From Euryarchaeota archaeon UBA257 (lineage in GTDB: Archaea > Thermoplasmatota > Poseidoniia > Poseidoniales > Thalassarchaeaceae): a stretch of DNA of 64,000 nt. The translations under genes and the position numbers were made by a program. The stretch is from the NCBI GenBank assembly GCA_002498985.1, contig DAJO01000030.1, positions 13,067 to 77,066 of the forward strand. Direction: 5' to 3'. The notes beneath the pieces are model-generated. The model saw only the letters and a program-made list of their open reading frames with translations. It was not told where the DNA came from and searched no databases. Each line of letters opens with the position of its first letter. Positions within the stretch are counted from its first letter, which is position 1. Of this stretch, positions 43,373-52,372 are shown one piece after another.

Positions 43373-44179
43373 ATGAGTTTGCCCTTGATATGTGTTTCTC
43401 TCACCGGTTGTACAGTCGATGAGATGGTAAAAGATGCAGCAAGAGCCACTGCAGTCGGTGCTGATATTGTTGAAGTTCGTTTAGATAAATTATGGGTTGT
43501 AGAACAAGAAATTGATGTCTCAGAAAAAGTAAAATCAGATTCTGATGATAATCGTAAATCTGTTTATACCCCACCTGAATTTATCTCTCAGTCAATGGAT
43601 TCAGTAGATTTAGAATCATCATTAATTTCCTTTAGAACTGGTATTGAATTACCTGTTATCTTAACTTGTAGGCCTGAAAGACAAGGGGGTTATTTCCCAG
43701 GTTCTGAGAAAGAGAGAATTGAAGTATTAACTAAGGCCATAAAGAGTGGAGTAAGTTGGATTGATTTAGAGACTGATATAGAATCTAAAGAAAGGGAAAA
43801 ATTAGTGAAAATGGCCGGAGATAGTACGAAGATAATATCTTCCAACCACTATGATCAATCCCCGGGCTCTACTAATGAAATCATTGAAGAAATCGATGAA
43901 ATTTCTGGTTCTGGAAATATTATCAAAATTGTTTTCAATACTGCTGGTAAGAAAGATGCTTTGAAGTTATTTGATATTGCATGGAGAACCAGAGATTCTA
44001 AGGATAAACTATCAATAATGGGTATTGGTGCTGGAGGTGATTGGACAAGAATTCATGCACCTTTGTTGAATCAAAGCATGGTCTACACTACAATGGAAAA
44101 TGGATGGTATCTTGCTCAACAAGGTAAAATTAATACCAGTGACTTAAAAACTGCTTGGAAACTACTTGAATACAATTAA
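43373..44179 (+). CDS. aroD: 3-dehydroquinate dehydratase, type I
   Basis: 268 residues. (beta/alpha)8 barrel with ADIVEVRLDKLW, LPVILTCRPERQGGYFPGS, histidine in IISSNHYDQSPGS, and the Schiff-base lysine in NIIKIVFNTAG. The C-terminal SIMGIGAGGDWTRIHAPLL replaces the usual MGxxGxxSR, with Arg retained. Dehydrates 3-dehydroquinate in the shikimate pathway. An insertion of ~40 polar residues follows the second strand (VSEKVKSDSDDNRKSVYTPP). No Shine-Dalgarno is evident before ATG 43373. Stop overlaps that of the next, convergent gene (TTAA). Confidence 0.9.
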   Translation: MSLPLICVSLTGCTVDEMVKDAARATAVGADIVEVRLDKLWVVEQEIDVSEKVKSDSDDNRKSVYTPPEFISQSMDSVDLESSLISFRTGIELPVILTCRPERQGGYFPGSEKERIEVLTKAIKSGVSWIDLETDIESKEREKLVKMAGDSTKIISSNHYDQSPGSTNEIIEEIDEISGSGNIIKIVFNTAGKKDALKLFDIAWRTRDSKDKLSIMGIGAGGDWTRIHAPLLNQSMVYTTMENGWYLAQQGKINTSDLKTAWKLLEYN

Positions 44180-45060
44180 TTCTCTAATATTGGAATTTCT
44201 ATTTCTTCAACTTGTTCTTTTTCAAGTCCATATGAATGATACTTACTATTAATTATTAATGGGACAATTAGGCAAGATAAAGGAAGTACAGCTAGCAATA
44301 TATATGCTGTGAATTTAGGCAGGATAAGTCTGTTTTCAACATCAACTAATAATTCAACATTCAACGCGCCTCCTGCTGATTCCTGATCTGTATTTCTGTT
44401 GTTATCCCAATTATCGAAAACCAAGTAGTATTCTATTAATTGCGAACTTCCAAACCAAGATGATGATGTTTGTGTATCTACTGATACTGAAAAATAACCT
44501 GATTCCGATTTTTCATATGAATGCACATCTCTAAAAGGCATCCAAGTAATCATATCTCTATATTCAACAGGCAGTGAATCAAATTCATCTAACCAGTTTT
44601 CAGCTCTGTCTTCATAATTCCAATAATAAAAGTCCCTATAATTTCCCTCACTCATTAAGTAAACATCTGCCTTCACCCCATTACTTGGAGGTGAATCTAC
44701 ATCTCCTGAATAAGTGTAACAGAAAGTATATGATTTACCTGGAGATAAAGCCATACTAATAGCAGTAGCTGAATCATTATTTACACTTAATTCCATACTG
44801 AAATCCTGAGAAATTGGGGCGTATATAGTTGGTTGGTTGTCACTATCAAATCCGTCAAACCAATCAGATGTAGGGTTAAGATAATGATAGTTTATCCTCT
44901 CATCTATATCCCAACTATTACTTGCAGGAACCCCACAAACGCTGTCTGCTTGAACTATAGGGGTAATACTAATTACTAACGTAATCAGTACCATTGGCAT
45001 AAGAAAACATGAGTTTAGGAAAACTGCACTTAATTTCCTTTTGAAAGACAAACTAATCAT
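44176..45060 (-). CDS. Secreted/membrane-anchored protein of unknown function
   Basis: 294 residues, not recognised. Signal peptide (VLITLVISITPIVQA, cleavage near residue 39), an extracytoplasmic domain of ~210 residues rich in Tyr, Trp, Asp and Ser with two Cys (VCGVPAS, YTFCYTYS), then one transmembrane helix (FTAYILLAVLPLSCLIVPLII) and a short acidic cytosolic tail. Its start overlaps the stop of the upstream PKD metalloprotease by 4 nt (45057-45060), so they are co-translated and perhaps act together at the cell surface. Confidence 0.6.
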   Translation of the reverse strand: MISLSFKRKLSAVFLNSCFLMPMVLITLVISITPIVQADSVCGVPASNSWDIDERINYHYLNPTSDWFDGFDSDNQPTIYAPISQDFSMELSVNNDSATAISMALSPGKSYTFCYTYSGDVDSPPSNGVKADVYLMSEGNYRDFYYWNYEDRAENWLDEFDSLPVEYRDMITWMPFRDVHSYEKSESGYFSVSVDTQTSSSWFGSSQLIEYYLVFDNWDNNRNTDQESAGGALNVELLVDVENRLILPKFTAYILLAVLPLSCLIVPLIINSKYHSYGLEKEQVEEIEIPILEN

Positions 45061-48000
45061 TTCCTTCTAGTCCTAATAGGTCGTATGTATCCTGACTCTT
45101 TGTTTCTTCGTTCTTCGACTGTCAAATATTTCGGCTGTGGTGGGGGGTTATGCTGATCCATCCCGGGCAACCCTCCTTCTGCTTTAACTTCCTGAACATC
45201 ATAAGTCTCAGTACTATTCTTTGCATCCATTTCTTCTTCATCTTTCTGCCTCATTATCAACCAGCCTAACAAAAGTACTGTGGCTACTAATGCTAGAAGA
45301 CCTGCGCTTCCAGCATCAGGGACAAAATCTTTCCAAGTCAAATCGGATATAGATAACGGCCCATCGTCTTCTTCAATGCTTAGGACTGTAATTTCAAATT
45401 GCTTGCTTGAACAAACATTTACTCCGTCACATGTTTCAAGAATAATTACTAACGGTTGATATTCCGGTAACATCCATACCTGTTCTCCCCAAACAAAGTC
45501 ATTCATAGTATTTCCATCATTATCTATTCCATCAATTGCGATATTCAAATCCCATTTTATTTCCGGTTCACTAGATAAATATCTATCTTTGTCATTCTCA
45601 AAATCACCATCGCCATTTGAATCTTCATTAATATCTGTATCTAACCATGCTTCTATTCCATCTTCAAGGTCTCTATCAATCACTTCTGCATAAAGATTGA
45701 CAATCTCTCCCACTATGACATATTCTAATCCTGTAGGGTCATTTGTAACTATTTCTGGAGTTCTAGAAACATAAATCATTATTGATGTAGTGTTAGTTTC
45801 TCCAGCTTCAAAACCATCGACAACTGTTAATTTCACTATGTAAGTGCCTGGAATTTGATATTGGTGCCATACTTCAAACCCTTCTTTAACCGGAGACGAA
45901 TCTCCGAAATCCCAAATCCATCTAGTAATCCCATTCCATTCAGGGTCTTCTTGATTTGTTGAGATCATTCCTTCGAAGATAGGATCTGAGTCATAACTCT
46001 CCGACCCATCAAACAGTAGTGGCATATTTGGAGCAATAAATCCCCCCCCGTTTTCAGTGAAAGGTATCTGCCATGAGATTTGAGAATAATCAGCGGGTAT
46101 GTAGTCTAAGTTGCTACCATTAATACTTGGTTGTCTGAATTTTATTTCAGGAACCGGTAAAGGATTATCTATTCTAATTGTATAAGATTTTGTTGCAGAT
46201 TCCATTCCTCTTTCATCAATTACTGTTAAACTAATACTGTATAATCCGGGCGAAGTAAATGTGTGATAAACGGTTGAAACATTGTATAGGTCTTCATCAA
46301 ATGCAGAAATATTCCATATTATCTCTAGAGTAGAGCTATTTCCGTCAGGATCAAACGATAGACTTTCAAATATATATTCTGTATCGACAAATCCATCAAC
46401 AGGTCTAGCAAATACTGCTACTGGTCGTTGATTAACAACAAGTACTTGAATGGTAGTGGTTGAAGTATTACCATCATCGTCAGTAACCTCTAAACTGATA
46501 TTTTTCATCCCTGGTTCTTTCCATCCAATAACTGGATTTCTTTCTAGTGACTCAGTCACTGAGAAATCTGAGGTTAATGTCATCCCCGATCCTTCAATAT
46601 TTACTCCTTCTTCAAATGTCCAACGATATTCAACTATAAATCCATCTTGATCTTCGAAGATTATTGGCATTTCTATAGGTGTTAGAGTAAACGTTTGTAA
46701 CGTATCATCAAAGATTTGTTCAGGGACTCTGTTTAGAACTCTAATATAGATTGAATAATCTACAAATTGATTCCCATCATCTATTGTTAGAGTTAAAGTA
46801 TACATAATTCCATCTGAACTTCCATCGACCCATGCATGTCCTAATTCAGCTAACCCTTTACCTTGTTCAATTTGTCCATCCCCCCAATTCCAAGTAAAAG
46901 TCATCTCATCAATTGGTACATTATCTTGACTTGATTGTGCAGAAAACTGAACTCTTTGATTAGTCATTAAAGTTAATTCTGAATCTTGAACTATACCGTC
47001 CACAGTAATGACGGGGATAGGTACCGATGTGTCGCTAACAGAGATTGTCCAAGACTGAGGTTCAGAAAAATACCCTCCTTTATCTTTGATAGTCAATACA
47101 ATTGTATATATTCCTGATTCAAGATATGAATGAACAGGATTTTTCAGTCCTGAAGATGTATTATCTCCTAAGTCCCAATAATATGCTATAGGTGTCTCAT
47201 TATGGCTAAAACTTCCATTAACTTGACTGAACCCCCACTCGTCATAGCCAGAACCAAACATGGCTACAGGGAGCCAAGTTTGAGTAACATTTGTAGTCAG
47301 AGAACCAGATGCTACTGGTTCCATGTTGGCAACGTTAACTGGTAATGCAAACGCTTGATCTACCGTGACTCCTGTGAAGTCAGTAATTTTAACTCCATAA
47401 GTCCAATCTCCCGTTTCTGGAGGAGTAAACCAAATACTTTTTTCAGTTGCTACACTATTTCCAGCAGTCAAATCGAAAATTAATGTATCTTGAATGGTAT
47501 TGTTTAGATAAGCGTTGACTTCAACTTCAAGAATCTCAAAGAATGCATTAGAAGTGACTTCTAAGTCTATTCTGCTACTGTCATCTAGATTATCTCCATC
47601 TCTATCGAAGTTTTCTATACTAGCAATTTCTACTTCTGCAGGATCAGTTATTAAACCGGCCTGAACTGTAATCGCTGCTTCTGGATAAGAACCCGTAGTA
47701 ATGCCACAACTAGCATAATTATAGTCGCAATCATCAACAATTGATTCATACCAAGTAATCAACCAAACTTCGTCGCTGATATTACCAAATCCGTATACTA
47801 AACCTGTTCCTGCACCACTTGCTGGGTCGATTCTCAATCTATCCATTGACCAAGTTCCTGTAGATGCTTCTTTGGACATAATTATTCCCTCAAAACCAAA
47901 TTGTGTTGGAGATACCATCAGATTTAGCGGCGCACCTGAGCCCTGTGAAAATTTATACGACCTCATACCCCATCCCTCTACTGAATCGCTATTACTCGTC

Positions 48001-49250
48001 CAATCGTTTACCCACTGGTCATTGTATCCACTTTTCTGTACCTTACAGACGTAAGCTGCTGTACAGGCTTCGGATAAATCTAAGTTTGAAAAACCAAAAG
48101 CTCCCTGTGCGCTATCAAGTGTTACTGCTGCACTGAAATTGGCATAAATTTGACTCATTGTGGAGCCAATTGATGTAGATCCAGGTTGAGGATTTGCAGC
48201 TAAATTTTCAATTCCTGCTCCTCCAGTAGCAGTGTCTGCTACCAAACTCTGAATTGCATTACCCCCGCCTAATTTATCTGCTAAATACATCAAAAACATG
48301 AATCCAGCGCCATAATCTGCTAGTCTTTGATTCCACCACCTTACGCTCATATTCGAATTTTGAGCCCATTCATTGGCATGTCCAGTCAGAGCAGAAGTTA
48401 CTCCGAAGCAGAGGTAAGCGGCCATATCTGCAGCGCCTTCATCAATCCATAAATTCTCAAACGGGTCTCTTGCATTATGTAATAAATGTTGAAACTCATG
48501 CGCTATTATCGTATTTCTCCAACTCATATCATCAACGTCAATGAATATAGATTCTCTTTGCGAAGAAATTCCTGGTGAGAAATAACCTCCTATCCCTCCA
48601 CCTCCATCAATAGCTAAAATCATAATTTCAACCTGGCAATTATTGTCCACATCAGGCATTGATCCAAAGTAAGTTGTATCGGTTGGGAAAATTGTTGATT
48701 CAAATGTCGAAGCAATATCATTTAGAGTAGTTGCAGATAGTATCTGTCCGTCCTCGACAAATATTGCAGCATTAGATGAAATTTTTTGTACTGTTGCCTC
48801 AACATTTCCATTGGCAGAAGGAACAGTATCAGTATCTCCTTGACTCCATGCATTAGTACAATTACGTGTTGATGATTTAGAGTTCAAATATGCTTGAGAA
48901 AATGGAAGCACTAGATTTGGATAACCATCTTCTATCCACTGCTTTTTTAGGTGACCAGTAGCCGAAAATGCAGGTTTAGATTCATTTACAAACATATATT
49001 TTTTCCCCTCAATTGAAGGGTCGAAATCATCTAAATTCCCATAAGAAATTTCTGATAAATTGCTATCAGAAGTAGGAGTTGCCATAGCAAGTGGGGATAA
49101 ACTTGCAAGTAACATTACCATTACAATAAACAATGGAGTAGTGAGATTGTTTTGCTTATTATTTAGTCCCAATAGTGGCACATCCTGTTTATTACTAGTT
49201 AATGCCCGTTTGAGACCTATTTTAACATCGATGGAGCATCGTTCGTACAT
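45057..49250 (-). CDS. Cell-surface zinc metalloprotease (M30-like gluzincin) with PKD repeats and C-terminal membrane anchor
   Basis: 1397 residues if started at ATG 49250. Hydrophobic signal region at ~39-57 (LFIVMVMLLASLSPLAMA). Zinc motif HEFQHLLH (H251, E252, H255) and EGAADMA (E271) give a gluzincin of the hyicolysin type. Beyond ~residue 640 lie about five PKD-like domains (IAYYWDLGDNTSSG, TFTWNWGDGQ, RWIWDFGDSSP), then a Ca-binding-like DINEDSNGDGDFENDKD. A C-terminal helix (SAGLLALVATVLLLGWLIM) and a basic tail end it. Likely degrades external protein. The start is unsure: GTG 49181 leaves a cleaner signal peptide and avoids overlap with the divergent gene. Confidence 0.8.
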   Translation of the reverse strand: MYERCSIDVKIGLKRALTSNKQDVPLLGLNNKQNNLTTPLFIVMVMLLASLSPLAMATPTSDSNLSEISYGNLDDFDPSIEGKKYMFVNESKPAFSATGHLKKQWIEDGYPNLVLPFSQAYLNSKSSTRNCTNAWSQGDTDTVPSANGNVEATVQKISSNAAIFVEDGQILSATTLNDIASTFESTIFPTDTTYFGSMPDVDNNCQVEIMILAIDGGGGIGGYFSPGISSQRESIFIDVDDMSWRNTIIAHEFQHLLHNARDPFENLWIDEGAADMAAYLCFGVTSALTGHANEWAQNSNMSVRWWNQRLADYGAGFMFLMYLADKLGGGNAIQSLVADTATGGAGIENLAANPQPGSTSIGSTMSQIYANFSAAVTLDSAQGAFGFSNLDLSEACTAAYVCKVQKSGYNDQWVNDWTSNSDSVEGWGMRSYKFSQGSGAPLNLMVSPTQFGFEGIIMSKEASTGTWSMDRLRIDPASGAGTGLVYGFGNISDEVWLITWYESIVDDCDYNYASCGITTGSYPEAAITVQAGLITDPAEVEIASIENFDRDGDNLDDSSRIDLEVTSNAFFEILEVEVNAYLNNTIQDTLIFDLTAGNSVATEKSIWFTPPETGDWTYGVKITDFTGVTVDQAFALPVNVANMEPVASGSLTTNVTQTWLPVAMFGSGYDEWGFSQVNGSFSHNETPIAYYWDLGDNTSSGLKNPVHSYLESGIYTIVLTIKDKGGYFSEPQSWTISVSDTSVPIPVITVDGIVQDSELTLMTNQRVQFSAQSSQDNVPIDEMTFTWNWGDGQIEQGKGLAELGHAWVDGSSDGIMYTLTLTIDDGNQFVDYSIYIRVLNRVPEQIFDDTLQTFTLTPIEMPIIFEDQDGFIVEYRWTFEEGVNIEGSGMTLTSDFSVTESLERNPVIGWKEPGMKNISLEVTDDDGNTSTTTIQVLVVNQRPVAVFARPVDGFVDTEYIFESLSFDPDGNSSTLEIIWNISAFDEDLYNVSTVYHTFTSPGLYSISLTVIDERGMESATKSYTIRIDNPLPVPEIKFRQPSINGSNLDYIPADYSQISWQIPFTENGGGFIAPNMPLLFDGSESYDSDPIFEGMISTNQEDPEWNGITRWIWDFGDSSPVKEGFEVWHQYQIPGTYIVKLTVVDGFEAGETNTTSIMIYVSRTPEIVTNDPTGLEYVIVGEIVNLYAEVIDRDLEDGIEAWLDTDINEDSNGDGDFENDKDRYLSSEPEIKWDLNIAIDGIDNDGNTMNDFVWGEQVWMLPEYQPLVIILETCDGVNVCSSKQFEITVLSIEEDDGPLSISDLTWKDFVPDAGSAGLLALVATVLLLGWLIMRQKDEEEMDAKNSTETYDVQEVKAEGGLPGMDQHNPPPQPKYLTVEERRNKESGYIRPIRTRRK

Positions 49251-50283
49251 GGCAGAGCAGAGGGGAGGTCACAAATCTGTTTGGTTAATATTTTTCATAC
49301 TACTATTTTCCTTATTTTCAGCCTCTGCCTCATCTAATTCATCCTTAGAAAATATTTCAAATAATGTAGAAAAAGTCTTTCCCGAAGTAATTGAAATTCT
49401 TCCTCATGATTCTTCAGCATTTACGCAAGGACTTGTTTTTTTAGATGGCAAATTGTATGAGAGTACTGGGTTGTACGGAGAATCAAGTATTAGAATTGTT
49501 AATATCACGACAGGAGAAATTGAATCGATTACTAATTTATCAGAAACATATTTTGCAGAGGGTATTTCGATATCAAATGATAGTATAATCCAGTTAACAT
49601 GGAGAGAGAATATTGGATTTATTTACAATATTTCAACATTAGAAAATATTGGAAATTTTTCTATTGATGGTGAAGGATGGGGAATTTGCAGTACTCCAAG
49701 TGGAGACATATGGCTTTCAGACGGTTCTTATCAATTATCAAAGATTAATCCAAATAATCTTTCATCAATTATAGGCTCCCTAACTGTATATTATAATAAT
49801 TCTCCAATTAACAGATTAAATGAACTTGAATGCCCTTTTGATTCTGGCTTAATTTTCTCAAATATCTGGCTCGAAGATAAAATATTAGCAATCAATCCTT
49901 CAACTGGAAATGTGTGTGCTGAATATGATTTTTCAGAGGTCCGTAAACAATATGAAAATAATAATTCACGAGAGTTGAATGGTATTGCCTATGATAATGA
50001 ATCATCACTTTTTTGGATTACTGGAAAAAATTGGTCGAACTATTACCTAGTTGATTTAGAAATAGATTCTAATTTTTGCCAATTATCCGAATCAGAAATT
50101 TGTTGTGATGAAGATAGTTTTTCTCCATTTAAAGTTCTATTTTTTATTGTAGTTGGAATATTTTTAATCCCCTTTTCTTGGCCTATTTTTGGAATGATAT
50201 TCTACAAAATATTTAGGCGACAAACTCAACATCCCCCCCCTCCTCGCATAATTAAAGATACATCAGAGGGGCTACAGGGATGA
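49249..50283 (+). CDS. Glutaminyl-peptide cyclotransferase family protein (five-bladed beta-propeller), membrane-anchored
   Basis: 344 residues from ATG 49249 (ATG 49231 also in frame). Signal peptide SVWLIFFILLFSLFSASASS, then the plant/bacterial-type glutamine cyclotransferase pattern: ILPHDSSAFTQGLVFLDGKLYESTGLYGESSI, YFAEGISI, IQLTWRENIGFIYN, EGWGICSTPSGDIWLSDGS and ELNGIAYDNESSLFWITGKNW. Forms N-terminal pyroglutamate on secreted peptides. Unusually it ends in a transmembrane helix (VLFFIVVGIFLIPFSWPIFGMIFY), so it would be held at the outer face. Start overlaps the divergent protease start; stop overlaps the next ATG (ATGA). Confidence 0.85.
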   Translation: MAEQRGGHKSVWLIFFILLFSLFSASASSNSSLENISNNVEKVFPEVIEILPHDSSAFTQGLVFLDGKLYESTGLYGESSIRIVNITTGEIESITNLSETYFAEGISISNDSIIQLTWRENIGFIYNISTLENIGNFSIDGEGWGICSTPSGDIWLSDGSYQLSKINPNNLSSIIGSLTVYYNNSPINRLNELECPFDSGLIFSNIWLEDKILAINPSTGNVCAEYDFSEVRKQYENNNSRELNGIAYDNESSLFWITGKNWSNYYLVDLEIDSNFCQLSESEICCDEDSFSPFKVLFFIVVGIFLIPFSWPIFGMIFYKIFRRQTQHPPPPRIIKDTSEGLQG

Positions 50284-51023
50284 GTGATGAAGATAGTGAT
50301 TCAGGATTTGAATTATGGTTACACGATCTTTCTATTGACCCTGCCACTAGAGTAGCCGGAGCAATTTTGATTATTCTTGGAAGTGCCTTAGGTGCGATGC
50401 TTGGTGTTTTACTTATGGCCGCGGATCCAGCTGATATCATGAGTCAGATTGGCGAAGACCAGTCTTCGGATTCGGTTAATGGAATAGTAATTTCATCTCT
50501 AGAAGATAATAATACTGGTGGAGACCCAATTGAAGGAGTTTTGGTTGAATTGTTGAATGAAGATAGAACCTCAATTGGGAGTGATATAACTGATTCAGGA
50601 GGCCGTTTTTCAATTGTAGATGTCCCTAGACAGTCATCTATCTTATATGTTCAACATTCTGGGAATTATACTGTAGAAATTTTACTAGTACCGGGGGATC
50701 ATTCACAAATTGTAGTTACTCTAGAACCAGGTGATGGATTCATTGGCCCTATTGACATGAGAGGAGATAGTAACCTTGCAGACTCTGTTTTCGTAGGATT
50801 CTTTATTGCAGCAATTACCTTACTTACTGGTTTAGCAGGGATTGTTGGTGGATTGGAAGCATATAACGGGAATAAATATAATAGGTCCTGGTGGTTAACT
50901 TTCTTTGGTTTGTTTAGTAGAGGAATGATTTTCATAGGGCCTTTACTTATTCTAATTGGACTCGGATTAATGTACCTGACTAGAGATCAGTTTACTGATT
51001 ATATTTCTTCAGAGGGACAATGA
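50280..51023 (+). CDS. Membrane protein with an extracytoplasmic carboxypeptidase-regulatory-like beta-sandwich
   Basis: 247 residues. N-terminal helix (RVAGAILIILGSALGAMLGVLLMA), then ~90 residues with the CarboxypepD_reg/CnaB pattern: NGIVISSLEDNNTGGDPIEGV, VELLNEDRTSIGSDITDSGGRFSIVDVPR, then two more helices (VFVGFFIAAITLLTGLAGIVG and RGMIFIGPLLILIGLGLMYL). Function unknown; such domains are ligand- or protein-binding. ATG overlaps the TGA of the cyclotransferase gene and the stop lies 5 nt before the thymidylate kinase gene, so it is the middle gene of an operon. Confidence 0.6.
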   Translation: MSDEDSDSGFELWLHDLSIDPATRVAGAILIILGSALGAMLGVLLMAADPADIMSQIGEDQSSDSVNGIVISSLEDNNTGGDPIEGVLVELLNEDRTSIGSDITDSGGRFSIVDVPRQSSILYVQHSGNYTVEILLVPGDHSQIVVTLEPGDGFIGPIDMRGDSNLADSVFVGFFIAAITLLTGLAGIVGGLEAYNGNKYNRSWWLTFFGLFSRGMIFIGPLLILIGLGLMYLTRDQFTDYISSEGQ

Positions 51024-51028
51024 TTTAG

Positions 51029-52372
51029 ATGTATCTAATTAGCGTTGAAGGGGGAGATGGTAGTGGAAAAGGTCTTGCGACTAAAGTGATAGCTGAAGTT
51101 CTTGAAAAAGAGTTTACATTTACTTCTGTTGAAGTCACAGGAGAACCTAGAAGAGATCATCCATTAGGGCGTCTTGCTATTAATTCAGTGCGTACAAAAA
51201 CAATGACTCCTGAGGGTGAAGCAGGTTTATTTGCTGCAGATAGGGTAGATCACTCTCATGGTTGGATTTTACCTAGATTGGAGGAAGGAAGAGTAGTAGT
51301 TAGTGAAAGAAATGTTCATTCTTCACTAGTTTATCAAGGAATTGTAGGTGGTTTAGGATTAGAAAAGGTATCTCATATGAATTCTGCGGCTTTAGTCCCT
51401 GACCTATGTGTTTGGGTAGATTGTAATCCTGATTTAGCACTTAATAGAATTAGGACAGGGACTCTTCGTGCTCACTCAGAAAAAGAAGAATATTTTGAGA
51501 CTAGTTCTTTGCAGAAGGAAATTAGGTCAGGATACCATAGTTTACTTTCCGGGGAATTAGAAATGCCTATTCCATTTGACATGGGAGCAATCATAGGACC
51601 TGTATTAAATGAAGAGAGTGAAGAAGAATTCAGAAATAAGTTGAGAATGAGGGTTAGGAGATTCCTGAACTCTCACCCTAATCCAATAAATGTTAAAGTA
51701 GAAATTGTAGAGCAAAATCTAATACGGAAATTACTGATTAAAAGCAAAGGTCAGACTACTCTTGTTGGACTTGGCGTTGAACCGAATAATACTCGTGATG
51801 ATTGGCTTAATGGTAAGAAACCATGGCAAGTTCTGAAAAATGCTCAAAAACAACATGATGATGTTTTATCTAATCATGAGGGGTGTGTTTCCCCCTATGT
51901 GCCAAAGAGTGTCCTTTCTCATTCAATATCCTCTATAGTTGGGACATTATCAATAATGGCGAATGCAGATGTTGGAGAGCTACGTCATGCTCAGGGACCT
52001 ATAAGAGCAGTTTCTGAAAGTCATTGCCATAAAATAATTAGATATCTAAATGATGATTTAGATTGGTTACACCAACATCGCTCGTTAATTGGAAGAGATA
52101 CGGCTAGAAACCAGATTAAAGAACAAGTCTTGCCATTTGGATATCTTTCGCTCGCAATTTGGCCTCTAAGGAAAGAAATTAAATCATGGATAGGAAAAAA
52201 TCCAAGTACTCATATTCGTTTTTGTATTGGTCAAATTATTAATTCAGGAAGATATTCTGTAGCAGTTAATAGTTGTATTCAGAGAATAAAAATATTAGGT
52301 CCTGGTAATTCTTCTATCAAACCCCCTTTTGATGAAAAGGATTTGATAAAATGGTGGCAAGGGAAAAATTAG
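51029..52372 (+). CDS. tmk: Thymidylate kinase fused to an unrecognised C-terminal domain
   Basis: 447 residues, about twice the normal length. Residues 1 to ~205 are thymidylate kinase: P-loop VEGGDGSGKGLATK, GEPRRDHPLGR, FAADRVDHSHGW and VVSERNVHSSLVYQG (the DR(Y/H)-like dTMP site reads ERN here). Residues ~210-447 are a separate domain that I cannot name: KSKGQTTLVGLGVEPNNT, SISSIVGTLSIMANADVGELRHAQGP, HCHKIIRYLNDDLDWLHQH and IRFCIGQIINSGRYSVAVNS. It is predicted mostly helical with several His. The kinase phosphorylates dTMP to dTDP. The convergent stop overlap with the DUF2085 gene is TTAG. Confidence 0.85.
   Translation: MYLISVEGGDGSGKGLATKVIAEVLEKEFTFTSVEVTGEPRRDHPLGRLAINSVRTKTMTPEGEAGLFAADRVDHSHGWILPRLEEGRVVVSERNVHSSLVYQGIVGGLGLEKVSHMNSAALVPDLCVWVDCNPDLALNRIRTGTLRAHSEKEEYFETSSLQKEIRSGYHSLLSGELEMPIPFDMGAIIGPVLNEESEEEFRNKLRMRVRRFLNSHPNPINVKVEIVEQNLIRKLLIKSKGQTTLVGLGVEPNNTRDDWLNGKKPWQVLKNAQKQHDDVLSNHEGCVSPYVPKSVLSHSISSIVGTLSIMANADVGELRHAQGPIRAVSESHCHKIIRYLNDDLDWLHQHRSLIGRDTARNQIKEQVLPFGYLSLAIWPLRKEIKSWIGKNPSTHIRFCIGQIINSGRYSVAVNSCIQRIKILGPGNSSIKPPFDEKDLIKWWQGKN

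Noticed and set aside
49060..49248. N-terminal extension of the glutaminyl cyclase frame
   Set aside because: It is antisense to the signal peptide of the metalloprotease and lies before a clear signal peptide of its own.
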